Assembly (NCBI GenBank): GCA_022592435.1
Contig: JABYQS010000264.1
Location: 1 to 39,649 of the forward strand
From: Cerioporus squamosus
Lineage: Eukaryota > Basidiomycota > Agaricomycetes > Polyporales > Polyporaceae
Length of the DNA stretch: 39,649 bases
Direction: 5' to 3'
Part shown: positions 22,227 to 32,711 of the stretch, piece by piece
Layout: every line of letters begins with the position of its first letter
How positions within the stretch are numbered: the first letter of the stretch is position 1
Made by a program: the position numbers and the translations under genes
Notes under the pieces: generated by a model
The model's input: only the letters and a program-made list of their open reading frames with translations
Databases searched by the model: none
What the model was told of the DNA's origin: nothing

Positions 22227-22342
22227 ATGACAATGGCTTTGAAATGGAGTTGCAAGTTCGCTCACCCCCTGAGGCTGAGGAGGAGGAAGAAGGCTTGGCT
22301 CAGGCCGAGTCTCAGGTCGCTGCATCGTCGTCTTCCGCGTAG
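22227..22342 (+). pseudogene. Orphaned C-terminal coding tail of DUF6533 copy B
   Basis: Downstream of the MITE the former last codons of the gene remain open and similar to copy A (GFEMELQVRSPPEAEEEEE, ending AASSSSA and TAG at 22340-22342). The tail is no longer joined to the gene because translation ends inside the MITE. Its good preservation suggests the insertion is recent relative to the duplication, or that the tail is still used through splicing of the element, for which I see no evidence. Confidence 0.7.
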
Positions 22343-22509
22343 TCTCTCTGAGTCGGCGGGATCGAGCTTGACCATCACCATGCCACGTAACCTAGATGCG
22401 TATAGTCCGTCCGTGCTCTTTGTATTTATTGCCTTCGTCACCGGTGCATTGTCTTTCTTGTATATTTAAAGCTCGCGTTCGTCACGCTGTTCGGGTCGTG
22501 CACCATGAG

Positions 22510-22761
22510 GATACTGTAGAGTTTCGACCGATGCGGTGCAGGCCCCAGCGGGGTGTGACCTGTAACCGCCCGCAGTCGCCGGAGCGGAGCGGAGGCGCCC
22601 AAAATTTGCCTGATTTGGCCTGCTAAACGCCCGAAAACCGAGCCAAAATGCGAAAATGGGGGCCCCAAAGGGGCCGTGACCTGTGACCTACAGCACGATG
22701 CGGTGCGGCGGAGGTCCCTGTGACCTGTGACGCGCCGCATCGGTCGAAACTCTACAGTATC
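22510..22761. mobile_element. 252 bp terminal-inverted-repeat element (MITE-like)
   Basis: The ends form a 30 bp inverted repeat with a single mismatch: GATACTGTAGAGTTTCGACC on the left and its complement ending TCTACAGTATC on the right. The interior is GC-rich, non-coding, and contains the motif TGACCTGT three times, near 22557, 22680 and 22722. I found no convincing target-site duplication, so the superfamily cannot be named. It is unrelated in sequence to the hAT-like MITE. It lies at the outer end of arm B, where similarity to arm A stops. Confidence 0.8.
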
Positions 22762-23531
22762 GGGGATGATGTAACCACAGCGCTATCAATTTGAGCGCCT
22801 TCCCATTTTCGGAACAATGTTCGACTCGTCGTTCGGAAGCGCCGGATCTCATCTGGCACTTGTACTGCGATGTCGTTGTCACTAACCTTTGCGTACGAAA
22901 GGCTTCTGGCCGGAGCACCGTTCGCGGATGACATGACTCTAGTGAATATGGCGGTGGTGGCTGATGTTGAGTATCTATCAGGCCGCTCGACTCATCGCTC
23001 ACTGCCAGTGTCCGGCGTTGAACCCGCGCGCGCAGCTTGGTTGGGTTGAGTCCAGGAACCTCGTGAGTCAACTCCTTAGAAACATCTCTCACTGGCGTCG
23101 ATCGTATCTGAACAATCTTAGGTTGTTATCACTTCCACGTCTCTGCATGAGCCAATATTTGCCAGTGGTAACGCTGGCGGGCGTGATGCTCTGGCCTCAC
23201 CGTGACATCCAACTCCTACGAGTCCGGCTACCAGAGCATGACCAGGAGGAGGACGGATACCTTTGGATAGCTCCATCGTTTTCTCGATCTGCTGCAGAGG
23301 AGCACCGCTACTGTCCCCGGGCACTTCCTCGGCGCGTGAAGGGTCCTTCACCGGACGCTGCTCGGTTCCCGCCACCGAGGCGAGTCGAGCTCCGTCGTCC
23401 GGTGTTCGTCTTGCCCGCCAGACTTGCTCCTTAACCACCACATTCCAAGCGTTGAGGCAACATCCACACACACTCTAGCCAGTTATCTCACAACTCTCGC
23501 TCATCCAGTCTTCGCGTCGTGGCGGGTTGCC
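22762..23531. other. Unassigned region, possible gene remnants
   Basis: Several overlapping open frames exist on both strands (for example a plus-strand frame with ERLLAGAPFADDMTLVNMAV at 22880-22960), but none joins into a credible gene by splice sites or family motifs. I regard it as intergenic or decayed sequence. Confidence 0.4.
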
Positions 23532-23723
23532 ATGTCTCGACAATTGCGCTTGGCCCCCGCGTTCGCGGTTACCATATGCCTCGGCGATCTTGCTGGCATG
23601 GCTTCAGACGCTGTCGGCCACGGCTCCAACTGGGCGACCTACTTTGACTACAGCCAGTCGCTCGATATCCTGACGAAACCTCGCACCGCCGTTTGGGCCA
23701 TCTTCGGAGTACTCTTCCTTTGG
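23532..23723 (+). CDS. Possible 5' exon or short hypothetical gene
   Basis: A 64-codon frame starts MSRQLRLAPAFAVTI and ends in WAIFGVLFLW directly before a good splice donor (GTGAGT at 23724). It is mildly hydrophobic at its end. An acceptor at 23808 would link it in frame to the hypothetical gene starting at 23932, and one at 23833 would not. It may be the true 5' exon of that gene. I cannot recognise the protein. Confidence 0.3.
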
Positions 23724-23931
23724 GTGAGTGCCTCACGAGTCCGTATCCTCGTTCTTCCGCGAGCGCCATATCTGGTCTCGGAGCCAAAGATGGCAGTGAG
23801 AACCTGAGCTTGTCTCTGTCCCCCGGTGCTCAGCGCCGCCCTCGTCCGAGTCTCCTTCTGCTATCCCTCCCAGCGCCCGGACGTTTGCTCACTGTATCCG
23901 CTACCAGGTTTTTGTCCCCCGCCGGACGTCC

Positions 23932-26030
23932 ATGTCTTCCCGCATAGCGTATTTGGCCGAGATCGTGGAAGATGGTGCTCACGAACTTTGCGCTTCGGTC
24001 GGTCTTCTGTCGCTTCTGGCACCGGTGAGCATCGATGGATTGCTGTCCAACATGCCGCTGATTCGTCTCTCATGCAAGCGCGAGCGAGTGAAAATCAATC
24101 GCTGCGAGGAGTGGTTGTTCAACACCCTCTGCAGGGCATCGGGTCCTCTGGGTATCTTCATCGGCATCGTGTACTACTCCCTCCACGGTACTGCGACAAC
24201 ACGACTAGCAATACCACGCGCGTCCGACTCACAGGCTATCGTCAGCTCGGCTTCCACAAAGGAAGACGTGAAAGTTCTCAAGGGCCCTTCCTTATCGCCG
24301 TCTACCGCGGGCTTGATGATGCGTACCATCCGACAGCCCTTCCTCGGCAGCCAGGGTGTACTCGCCTTTTTCAGTGTCAACGACCTGGTCTCTGCTTACC
24401 AGTGGGCCTATCACTCGATTTCGGCCCCGCTCGACCCTGACGCCTTCGACATGGATGCATACCTCGCTATGCCTGTCAAGCTATATCCTCTTCTCGCTCC
24501 TTCTACTGTCGATTCGAAGAAGGACATGTCCCTCGACTCCCTGACGGTTTACAATCTTCTATCTGCCTACTGCTATGCAACCTATCCCATCCGGCGGCTA
24601 CTCTTCGTTATCCTCGATTTCGAGGTGCAGAACGGGCTCTCTATCGAAACGGCGGTGGTGCTCTACTGCCCGGAGCTGCTTCTAACGGTGTCTCGAAAGT
24701 CGGCCGGTCTCCTGTATCCTACGTCGGTTCTCCATTGGCTCGAGTGCGCGTCTGGTCCGGGTGTGGTCGCTACCGCACGAATCGAGGAGCTCAACCATGA
24801 CCAGAATATGCGTGGGGTCTCCGACGGCCTAGTTCTTCCGCCGGGTACGTAGTACTCCCGCATGTCGGCTCAACATACATATCTGACAGTGTCTTGCCAG
24901 GATCAACGACGTCCCACAACTTCTTCAGTACTCAAGAGCTTCTCGCGGCGTTCGTCTACGTCTATAATCGCATTCAAGGTCGCTCTATCGAGGTTCGCTT
25001 CGTCTGCAGTACCCTGCGTGTCGTACATCGCAACAAGTGCGCCGACATTAACGTCCACATCTTCAACGAAAGGACGCGTGCGCGGCTAATCACTCTCATC
25101 GAAGACCCTCCAGAGTCTTTCCGTTGCCCTCGCGAGTTCTCCCGCATCGCATCGTGTGCAAGCACTACCACGGAGAGTTCCTCCGACGACACGGACGCGG
25201 CGTTTCCGTACACGGACGATTCGGACTTCGACTATGAGGCTCTCCATCTTGGCGGCCCGGACCTGGACTTGGACACGGACACGGACGGGAGCGCGTGCGA
25301 CTCCGACTCGGACTCGGAGCTGGAGGAGATGACGTGGATGCTGGACGTGCTGAGCGTGGACGACTATCCGAGCTTGTACGGGTGGGAGCTCGAGGAGCTG
25401 GTTCTCGCACTGCAGGGACTGACGGTCGACGACTTCCTGCATCTGCGCGACTCGGAGCTCGAGGACTTGCTCGTGCTGCTGAAGGTGGTCATCCCGGATG
25501 GAGTCCTCGGGCTGTGTGGCTTGGACGCCGCCGGTCACGGTCTCGAGCCCCAGCTCCTGTCGGATATCGAGCACACGCTGGAGATTGTGAAGGCGCATGT
25601 GTCGGTGCTCCCGGAGGCTTCGGATCTTCGTACTGCACTCGCTCGTTTCGACACCAACGGGAACTTTGCGCCGGTACCGGTCAGGACTCGAGGCGACGTT
25701 CCCGCGTCTGCTTGGAAGGGCAAGAGGAAAGCTCTAGCTCTGGACGACCTCGATCTCGACATCTCCTGGTGCGATGCTGGTGTCCCAGCCGCCGTTCCTC
25801 GTGCTCATCCTGGACACCTGGACGCCGAGTCCGACGCAAGCTCAGACGACGTCCACAAGAAGAGGAAGCGGCACCGCGGCGGGAAGCGCATCCCGATGGC
25901 GGAGCGAAGGAGGCGGGCGCGGCGGATGTTCCAGGAGACGATGGCGCCGCTGCGCGATGTGGAGTTTGTGGAGGGCCCGAGCTGGGCGCCGGAGGACGAG
26001 AAGTGGTGTGAGGGTTTTGGGATGTGGTGA
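23932..26030 (+). CDS. Hypothetical protein with acidic repeats and basic C-terminus
   Basis: Two exons, 23932-24844 and 24900-26030, join in phase across a 55 nt intron (GTACGT to TTGCCAG), giving about 680 residues. I do not recognise the family. Exon 1 is a mixed helical domain with coding-like third positions (GVLAFFSVNDLVSAYQWAY, PIRRLLFVILDFEVQNG). Exon 2 continues with NFFSTQELLAAFVYVYN and IEVRFVCSTLRVVHRN, then a strongly acidic linker rich in Asp and Ser (DLDLDTDTDG, DSDSDSELEE). After this come two related units, LSVDDY...ELEELVLAL and LTVDDF...ELEDLLVLL. The C-terminus has a bipartite-type nuclear signal (KKRKRHRGGKR and RRRRARR). A nuclear role is plausible but unproven. Upstream exons may be missing. 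Confidence 0.55.
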
Positions 26031-26515
26031 ATTGCAGACCGACCTATCCGGGAGTCGGTGTGCGGCTTGAGCTTTTGGAATCGTCCTCTCTGCTCTCTGA
26101 AGGATACTTATCAATTGTTATGTTTTGGATCCTCTCTATCCTGTCGCATTGTAGCTCCTATCGCAGTACAACCTATCACACATACATGGGTCTATCTTAG
26201 ATGCTGTTGTGGTTGTTCCGAGTCTCTTTGCAATGTGCACCGATTCAGAGGTGATGGCGGGAGCGATAGCCTAGTACTTGATTGATTAGTGGCGATGCTT
26301 ACAGGGGACCTAATGACCGGTTTAAGTCCAATCATCAATGCCAGATTACGTCGGATTACTTCATGACCGATCGGGACAGATAAGTATCCGGTAAACCCCG
26401 CCTATACCCCGTAATAAGCGAACAATGCTCCCGCCACCGAGTGAGCCTCTCGCCCGACCACCACCACCACTTCTTCTGAAACTGCACGACCTGCTGGTTG
26501 CATGAAACGACAATA
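26031..26515. other. Intergenic region 5' of the CAF-1 subunit gene
   Basis: The 3' flank of the hypothetical gene and the promoter of the CAF-1 gene lie here. No gene, TATA box or repeat was clear. Confidence 0.5.
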
Positions 26516-29121
26516 ATGCGCGTTCGGACACTGGAGATTCGCTGGCACGACTCGAAGCCAATCTCGACGTGCGACTTTCAACCCGCCCCGTTCAAGAAGG
26601 CGCGTCCAGCGCAGGACAAGCAGTTCCCTGCGCAGGCATACAGGCTCGCGACTGGCGGCGAAGACAACCATGTTCGCGTGAGTGGCGCCCTTTGTTCTCT
26701 GCACGCCAGTGGCGGGGGTTAAGACGCGAGTTTCGTGAAGCTCTGGATGGTGCACCCCAACATCTTGCCGCCTTCGCTGGTCGAGGGCTCGTCCGAGTCC
26801 CCGGCGCCGCGGCCGCCACGCGTCGAGTACCTCGCGACGCTGAGCAGACACTCGGCTGCTGTCAACGTCGTCCGCTTCAGCCCGAATGGTGAGTGGCTAC
26901 GCGGGCTCAGAGTGCGGGGCAAGTGCTGACGCGCGTCACAGGGGACTTGATCGCGTCTGCTGGAGACGGTGCGTGCATTGTGCGCTCATGCTGATAGCAC
27001 CTCTCACTCGTTTATGGGGCAGATGGTATGATAATCGTGTGGGCGCCGACGACGAGCCCCCATGCCAGCAGCTACGGGAGCGACTTGACTCCTGAGGACC
27101 TCCAGTATGAGAAGGAGCACTGGAAGCCCCGAACCACCTTCCGGTACGCGTCTCTCTCGTGTCTCGATGGAGCTGCGCACTGAACGGAGGTACAGCTGCA
27201 CTACCATGCAGGTGTATGACCTCGCGTGGAGTCCGACTGGGGAGTACATTATCGCCGGCAGCACGGACAACTGTGCGCGTATCTTCACTGCCAACGAAGG
27301 TACTGGCGTATCTCCTGTGGCGCGTCTAGTGTATCGCTGACCGTTGACGCAGGCAAGTGCGTGCATGAAATCGCGGAGCACAACCACTACGTTCAAGGCG
27401 TCGCGTGGGACCCGCTGAACGAGTACATCGCCACACAGAGCAGCGACCGCTCCATGCATATCTACAGCATATCCTACAAGTCGGGCAGCCTTGAGGTGCA
27501 CGCAGTTGGGAAGAACACACGCATGGGCCATCGCCACAGCCGGACGCCGAGCAGGCACAGCCGCCCACCCACATTCCGGCGCGAGTCCACCGCAAGCGAG
27601 ACGGAGTCTGTGATCACGAGTGTTAGCGAGCGGTTGAACGACGAGGTCGGGTCTTCAAGCTCGAAGGACCAGCCCCCAGCGCTGCTGACGCCTACGGCCT
27701 CGGTCGCCAGCACGCCATCCATGTCCATGTTCCCGCCCCCATACGAACGGACCTCGTCCCGGCGTTCGTCCTTTAGCGGGTCAAACGCCCCGAGTTCTCC
27801 AGCCAACTACACCCGCTATGGACGCTCACCCTCCCCCATGCCCGCGCTTCCCGCAATCAGGATGGCACCGTCCACGACATGGGCAAACGTCAAGCTCTAC
27901 GGAGACGAGAGTTTTACCAACTTCTTCCGACGGCTCACGTTTAGCCCGGACGGCGGCCTTCTTCTGACACCTGCCGGGCAGTTTGAGGACCCGTCTGTCG
28001 TCCCGGGCGCGAACTCAAAAGCGAATGAGCAGCCTGCGCGGGGGCGGAAGGGCAATCCGAATCCCAGCGACTCAAAGGACAACTCGTCGTCCGTGTACAT
28101 CTACTCGCGTGCCAACTTCGCCCGGCAACCCATCGCGCGCCTTCCCGGCCACAAGAAGGCGAGCGTAGCTGTGCGGTTCTCGCCCATCCTCTACGAGTTG
28201 CGGCAGAACGTATGGTCCTCGGAGACGCCTACGGACCCGAAGACGATCCCTCTAGATAAGGACACTGAGGTCTCTGTGGATGTCGATATTGGCGTTCCTC
28301 CGGGGACTCTGCAAACCCCTCACGCCACCCCGGTCAAACAGTCGTCGTCTACTTCGTCAAGTGGGATCGCAGCACCTTCGCCACGCATTGCCATCCCGTC
28401 TGGACCTTCGGCCGCCGCGTTGCCATCTCCAGCGCTGTCTGCCACGGACTCGCTGCGTCCGCCGACGCCTGCGGCGTCGAAGCCGGGTACGCCGGCACCC
28501 GCTGCGATGCCCATGGCCACTGCGTCCATCTTCGCGCTTCCGTACCGCATGTTGTACGCTGTAGCGACGATGGACACCATCGTGATCTACGACACGCAGC
28601 AGGCCGGCCCAGTGTGCCTCCTGACGAAGCTCCACTACGACGAGTTCACCGACATGTCATGGTCGCCTGACGGCCAGTGCCTCGTGCTCTCCTCCCGAGA
28701 CGGCTACTGCACTCTCGTCGTCTTCGACGAGATTCTCCCAGCATACCACACGCAGCAGCAGACCCTGCAGTTCCAGTCCATCGCCCACCACCACGCCCTT
28801 CCGCTCACCAACTCCACCGTCGCGACGCCCATGGCGACTCCGTCCACACATGCGGTCGGGCTTCCCGCCATCTCTCCGATCACGACTATCCCCCCGCCTC
28901 TTATCCCGGCAAAGAGGAGCGCGGACCCGCCGCTCACTCCAGCGGCGAGTGTGGACGAGAACGTGCTGGGCGTGCGCACTGCGAGCGAAGTGCTGGAGAG
29001 CAGCTCGTCGGGAGACATAGCGTCTGCAGCAGGGCAGTCGCAGCCTCAGGACGAGGTGCAAGAGCCTCCCAAGAAGAAGCGGAGAGCGGCGCTGACGCGG
29101 GTGGGTGATATCGGGTCATGA
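26516..29121 (+). CDS. CAC2: Chromatin assembly factor 1 subunit B (p60/Cac2), WD40 protein
   Basis: CAF-1 deposits H3-H4 on newly replicated DNA; this is its WD40 subunit. Exons: 26516-26677, about 26724-26888, 26942-26968, 27023-27143, 27190-27299 and 27353-29121. WD repeats are visible: RTLEIRWHDSKPISTCDF, ATGGEDNHVR, LSRHSAAVNVVRFSPNG, DLIASAGDDGMIIVWAP, VYDLAWSPTGEYIIAGSTD, HNHYVQGVAWDPLNEYIATQ. Later come LTFSPDGGLLLTPAGQ and FTDMSWSPDGQCLVLSSRDG. A long Ser/Pro-rich insert lies between the early and late repeats, and the C-terminus ends in EPPKKKRRA, a nuclear signal. This order matches CAF-1 p60. The junction between exons 1 and 2 is unclear: the obvious donor after HVR is phase 0, but the frame of VKLWMVHPN needs another phase, so a non-standard donor or a 1 nt error is likely there. 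Confidence 0.9.
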
Positions 29122-30417
29122 TGGCCTCAAGCCTTCCGCTCCCTCCGACCATCAACGCGAACTGCACACTCCTCTTTCTCGCTCTCCTCGATATATCGCT
29201 CGCGCTTTGGTTTGTCCCTCACTTATCCATACTATCATCTTCCGTCCTCGCCGATCGGTGCGCTATTCGCGCCGACGCGATTACTCGTGCATGTCACACA
29301 TCGCCAGCTGTCTGCATCTCCCGTCCTCGTTTCTTGTCATCTCCCTCTCTCTGTGTCCGCCCCGTGGCTAGTTCTCCGTATCTCGCATCTCTCGTCTCAT
29401 GCTCCGCGACCGCATAGTGTACAATGTACTTGCCATCCCCGTCCTGGTCCTAATCTTCACGTGCACAACAGCATCCCATCCCCCGTTATCCTGACCTCGT
29501 ATCCCCAATGATTGTCCTTCCGCGAGCAACACCCAATCCAATTTTACGGGCTGCAGTATCCGCACCACACTGTTGTTCACTGATTCCCTGCTCCCACGAT
29601 GCCTTATGTCCTGTACTCCCGCATGCACACGAATACTCTATGTCAATAATGGTCATCTTGATGCGTTCACGGAATGCTTTGCATAGAATGTGTTACCTGC
29701 ACTGAAGGGAGATCGACTTGTACGCATGTTTGGGCATCCCGGCCAAACCCACGGGGCTCGTGAGATACGTAGGAACACCGATGTGAACACACCAACATGA
29801 TGTCGATGATGGGCCAGATGGATGGGTAGGGGGCAGCATGACCATCATTGCGTTCGACCGCAGTGCCATGGCACAAGTGACTCGGCGCTCGTCAACACGC
29901 TGTGAGGCATCGTACTCAGCTGTCGAGGCCTGAGTAGGGGACTCGGACGGGATACATGTTCCGTGATCAAAAGAACGGTAGGGCACGTCACTGGCGAATC
30001 GTGCACTGACAGCTAGAGATGGCGTTCTCTGGCGGCGAGTGCGCATAGCGTGCTACATGGAACATACAAGGGAAGACAACTCACCTCCTCCGAGTCGAGA
30101 CACGGGCCCATCTAGACGTGCGCGGTATAGCCCAGACGGCAGCACCTGCGTAGACCAATTGCGCACGAACGTCACCAAAGACCCGACTCTCGGAGGTGTT
30201 CTGCAGGCGGGCGTAGTGAACCTACCGAACATATCGACCGACTACATATGTAGCCGATGAGTGCACGCGACACGGAAGGGACGTCTGTTTTCACCCATGG
30301 CATACCAGAATTCAGAAAATCGTGTGGTGGGGGCATGCGTCATGTGAGGACATGTGAGGTAGTACATGTAGAGGTGGTTTTGCAGAGAGCACAAGTCGAA
30401 AGCGGAACCCAAACAGA
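29122..30417. other. Intergenic region between CAC2 and RPL27
   Basis: Two genes converge on this 1.3 kb stretch. The first 300 bases are pyrimidine-rich and probably belong to the CAF-1 3' untranslated region. The rest has only short overlapping frames on both strands. I see no supportable gene, tRNA or repeat. Confidence 0.5.
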
Positions 30418-31159
30418 TCAGAACTGCGAGAGACGTCAGTACGGCGCTCTTTGCAACACAGAAAAACAGCAGGCCCGTCTAGGATAAAGGGGGCGTATTT
30501 GTCGTTTGAGGGTCGGGAGAACGGGTATGGGGTTCTTGGAAGACGGGTGAAAGAGTACTCACCCGGAGAGGCTGGAAGAACCACTTGTTCTTGCCACCCT
30601 GGTACTTGTCCTCCAACAGCTTCTTGATCTGCTTCTTGGAGTCCTCCCGTTGCGACACCTCCTTGAACGTCTCCTGGGAAACAACGCCCTTGAGGCCCTC
30701 GAGCTCAATTGCGTAACGCGTGGGGAAGAGGTGGGAGTAGTTGACGACCTGCACACGGAAACATGAAGTCAGTCCCGCTGCCTTCTGGAGATGTGGCAGA
30801 CGCACCTTGATGAAAGGCTTGATCTTGCTCCGCTTCGCAACCTTCTTCGCACCCATACGCTTCGTTACCTTGAGAGGGTAACGCTCAATGCCGGCAACGA
30901 TGGCATGGGGGTATGGCCGCTCCTTGGTGCCCTCGTCGAGCTGCTTGATGACGACCACCTTCTTCCCTGCCTGGCGGCCCTGGAGGACGATCGCGACCTA
31001 GTCGAGTTCCAAAACACAGCTCAGTCACGCGTCCCGACATAACTTCTCCCTCCCGCAAGACGTACTTTGCCGGGCTTGTAGACTGCAGGGATCACGACGA
31101 CACGTTCAGTATGGAATCGCACTAGCAGAGGTATGGCATATGAACGCACTTCTGGGCAT
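30418..31159 (-). CDS. RPL27: 60S ribosomal protein L27 (eL27), with micro-exons
   Basis: This is a protein of the large cytosolic ribosomal subunit. Five exons join exactly in phase to 136 residues, the usual length of eL27: 31150-31159 (10 nt), 31066-31082 (17 nt), 30806-30997, 30563-30748 and 30418-30423 (6 nt). The first exon encodes MPR and one base, giving [20 protein letters not shown] at the N-terminus. The middle carries [15 protein letters not shown] and the end is [10 protein letters not shown]. The last exon holds only the final Phe codon and TGA, after CTCTCGCAG, across a 139 nt intron. Introns crowded into the first codons are typical of fungal ribosomal protein genes. Models that miss the micro-exons would misplace both start and stop. 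Confidence 0.95.
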
Positions 31160-32557
31160 TTTGAGGGCGTTGAGGGACGGCGGCGGAGACTTCTTACCTT
31201 TGCGCTATGGTCGGCAGCGAGCACCACCGTGCCGGAAACAGTCAGCCACCCGGCAAACGCCGAACGGTACTGTACAGTTGCCCTGATAGACTTCCTCAGA
31301 TTGGCGATCACCCAGACGCCGGCAGAAGCGGGGTGTTGGGCGCCTTCCCGCTAGACTCACGAATATCCCGATTTGAAGGCTCTGCCTCGAGATACTTAAG
31401 TATCCCACCAAAGGCCACCAACACTTACTGCAGTGGCAAGCCACCAGCAGCACATAGGAGGGAGATGGCTTAGTTGAGGCGCGTCACAGCACAAGCAGTA
31501 AGGTCGGTTCATCTTAAACATTGTGCTGTTGGACTGGCTACGTCAATTGACCGACTGCATACCTTCATCTTCAGAAGCTGACTTATGGGGCTCCTGGACG
31601 GGAGTGCAGTCAAAGTGCGGTCAATGCTTGAACTTGAAGTCCGCTTCAGCACGGATCCTCCGGGAACGAAACGTCAGAGAGATGACGGACGGGCCAGATT
31701 TTTCCGTGCCTGGGCTTTGGACAACCTACGCAAAGACGGAATAAAACGGACTCCGCTGATTCTCACTTACTGCCAGTAACCCGAGGACATGGCGATGATG
31801 GAATGTGGCAGCAATCACCGCCCAACTACCGCGGCCTGCAACGCCGTGTGCAGACAACGCGATTAGCATGCGAATTCACTTCGACGGTGACGCATCTCTC
31901 TGTCCCGGTGACCATGCTCTGGCTGAGTCGAACGATACGCAGCTGCATGTCCAGCATCAAGCATAGTGCCGCGCCCCTCGCGTCATCCGCATGGCCTATG
32001 GATCGTCGGGCCACGCCACCACATTTTCCGTGCTTGCTTGCCAACCGAGGTGTCCCTGTGAAAATCAGTAGGCTCGGCCTCTGCCCAGGACCTACCAAAC
32101 GTTAACGCTGCGGGGCTCCGTACGTTAAAATACCATCACTGCACTCGCCGCTCACCATGTCTAAGCGGTGTGATTTATAGCCGCTGGGGTAGACATTCTA
32201 CCATCCCAACCGCAGCAGGAGCTTTGGTCAAGCTTTGGTACACCTTTTCGCCAACAGTTTGCGCCCATGCCCTGTGGCCTGAGACCTGAGGGTTCCGTTG
32301 AACTGCCATCGCCCATAAGGTAGCCTCTGCGCGTGCTGTGACGGCCAAGTCCCCGGTCGTCGGCAAGGGATGCAGAAATACCAGTCATGGTGGACCAGTC
32401 TCCGAGATCGCTTGTCGATCACATCGCTGATTGCGGCGCGTAGGTGGCCCTTGTCCGGGGCACGGAGGTTATTGGCTAATGACCGAACGCGAATGAGGCA
32501 CCCCCGATCCGCTGGACGATGGCCCTGCAGACTCGTCACTCCGCCGGCTCCAGGGAA
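31160..32557. other. Intergenic region between RPL27 and the FAD oxidase gene
   Basis: Two genes diverge from this 1.4 kb region, so it contains both promoters. The open frames inside are short and without family motifs. I see no mobile element or RNA gene. Confidence 0.5.
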
Positions 32558-32564
32558 TATAAAG
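32558..32564 (+). promoter_or_regulatory. TATA box of the FAD-linked oxidase gene
   Basis: TATAAAG lies 154 nt before the start codon at 32712, in a place suitable for a core promoter with a 5' leader of about 100 nt. Confidence 0.5.
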
Positions 32565-32711
32565 GTCCAACTCCGCCAGGGATATGTCATTCGAGTGCTC
32601 TTGCGCTTGAGGCCCTCTGACACACACCCGCTGTCCGACGCCTGCACACTGCTCCTGCTGGTCCCGCCAACGTTCCTTCTGTGATACCTGGTCGACGCCC
32701 TGCTGCCCACT

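Larger units (their letters stand above)
19736..22500 (+). repeat. Inverted duplication, arm B (DUF6533 gene and flanks)
   Basis: This is the plus-strand partner of 11080-13620. Similarity starts just after the helix-turn-helix relic (CTCTCGAACGTCAGTTGC here, CTCTCGAAGGTCAGTTGC in arm A). It runs through promoter, gene and 3' flank to about 22500, where a 252 bp inverted-repeat element follows. The arm is longer than arm A chiefly because of the 211 bp MITE at 22016-22226. Together the arms flank the BAH-PHD and nucleoporin genes. Confidence 0.85.

Noticed and set aside
22762..23531. A possible F-box-like or other gene
   Set aside because: Fragments such as WRRSYLNNLRLLSLPRLC look protein-like, but frames are short and no exon chain or motif could be confirmed.
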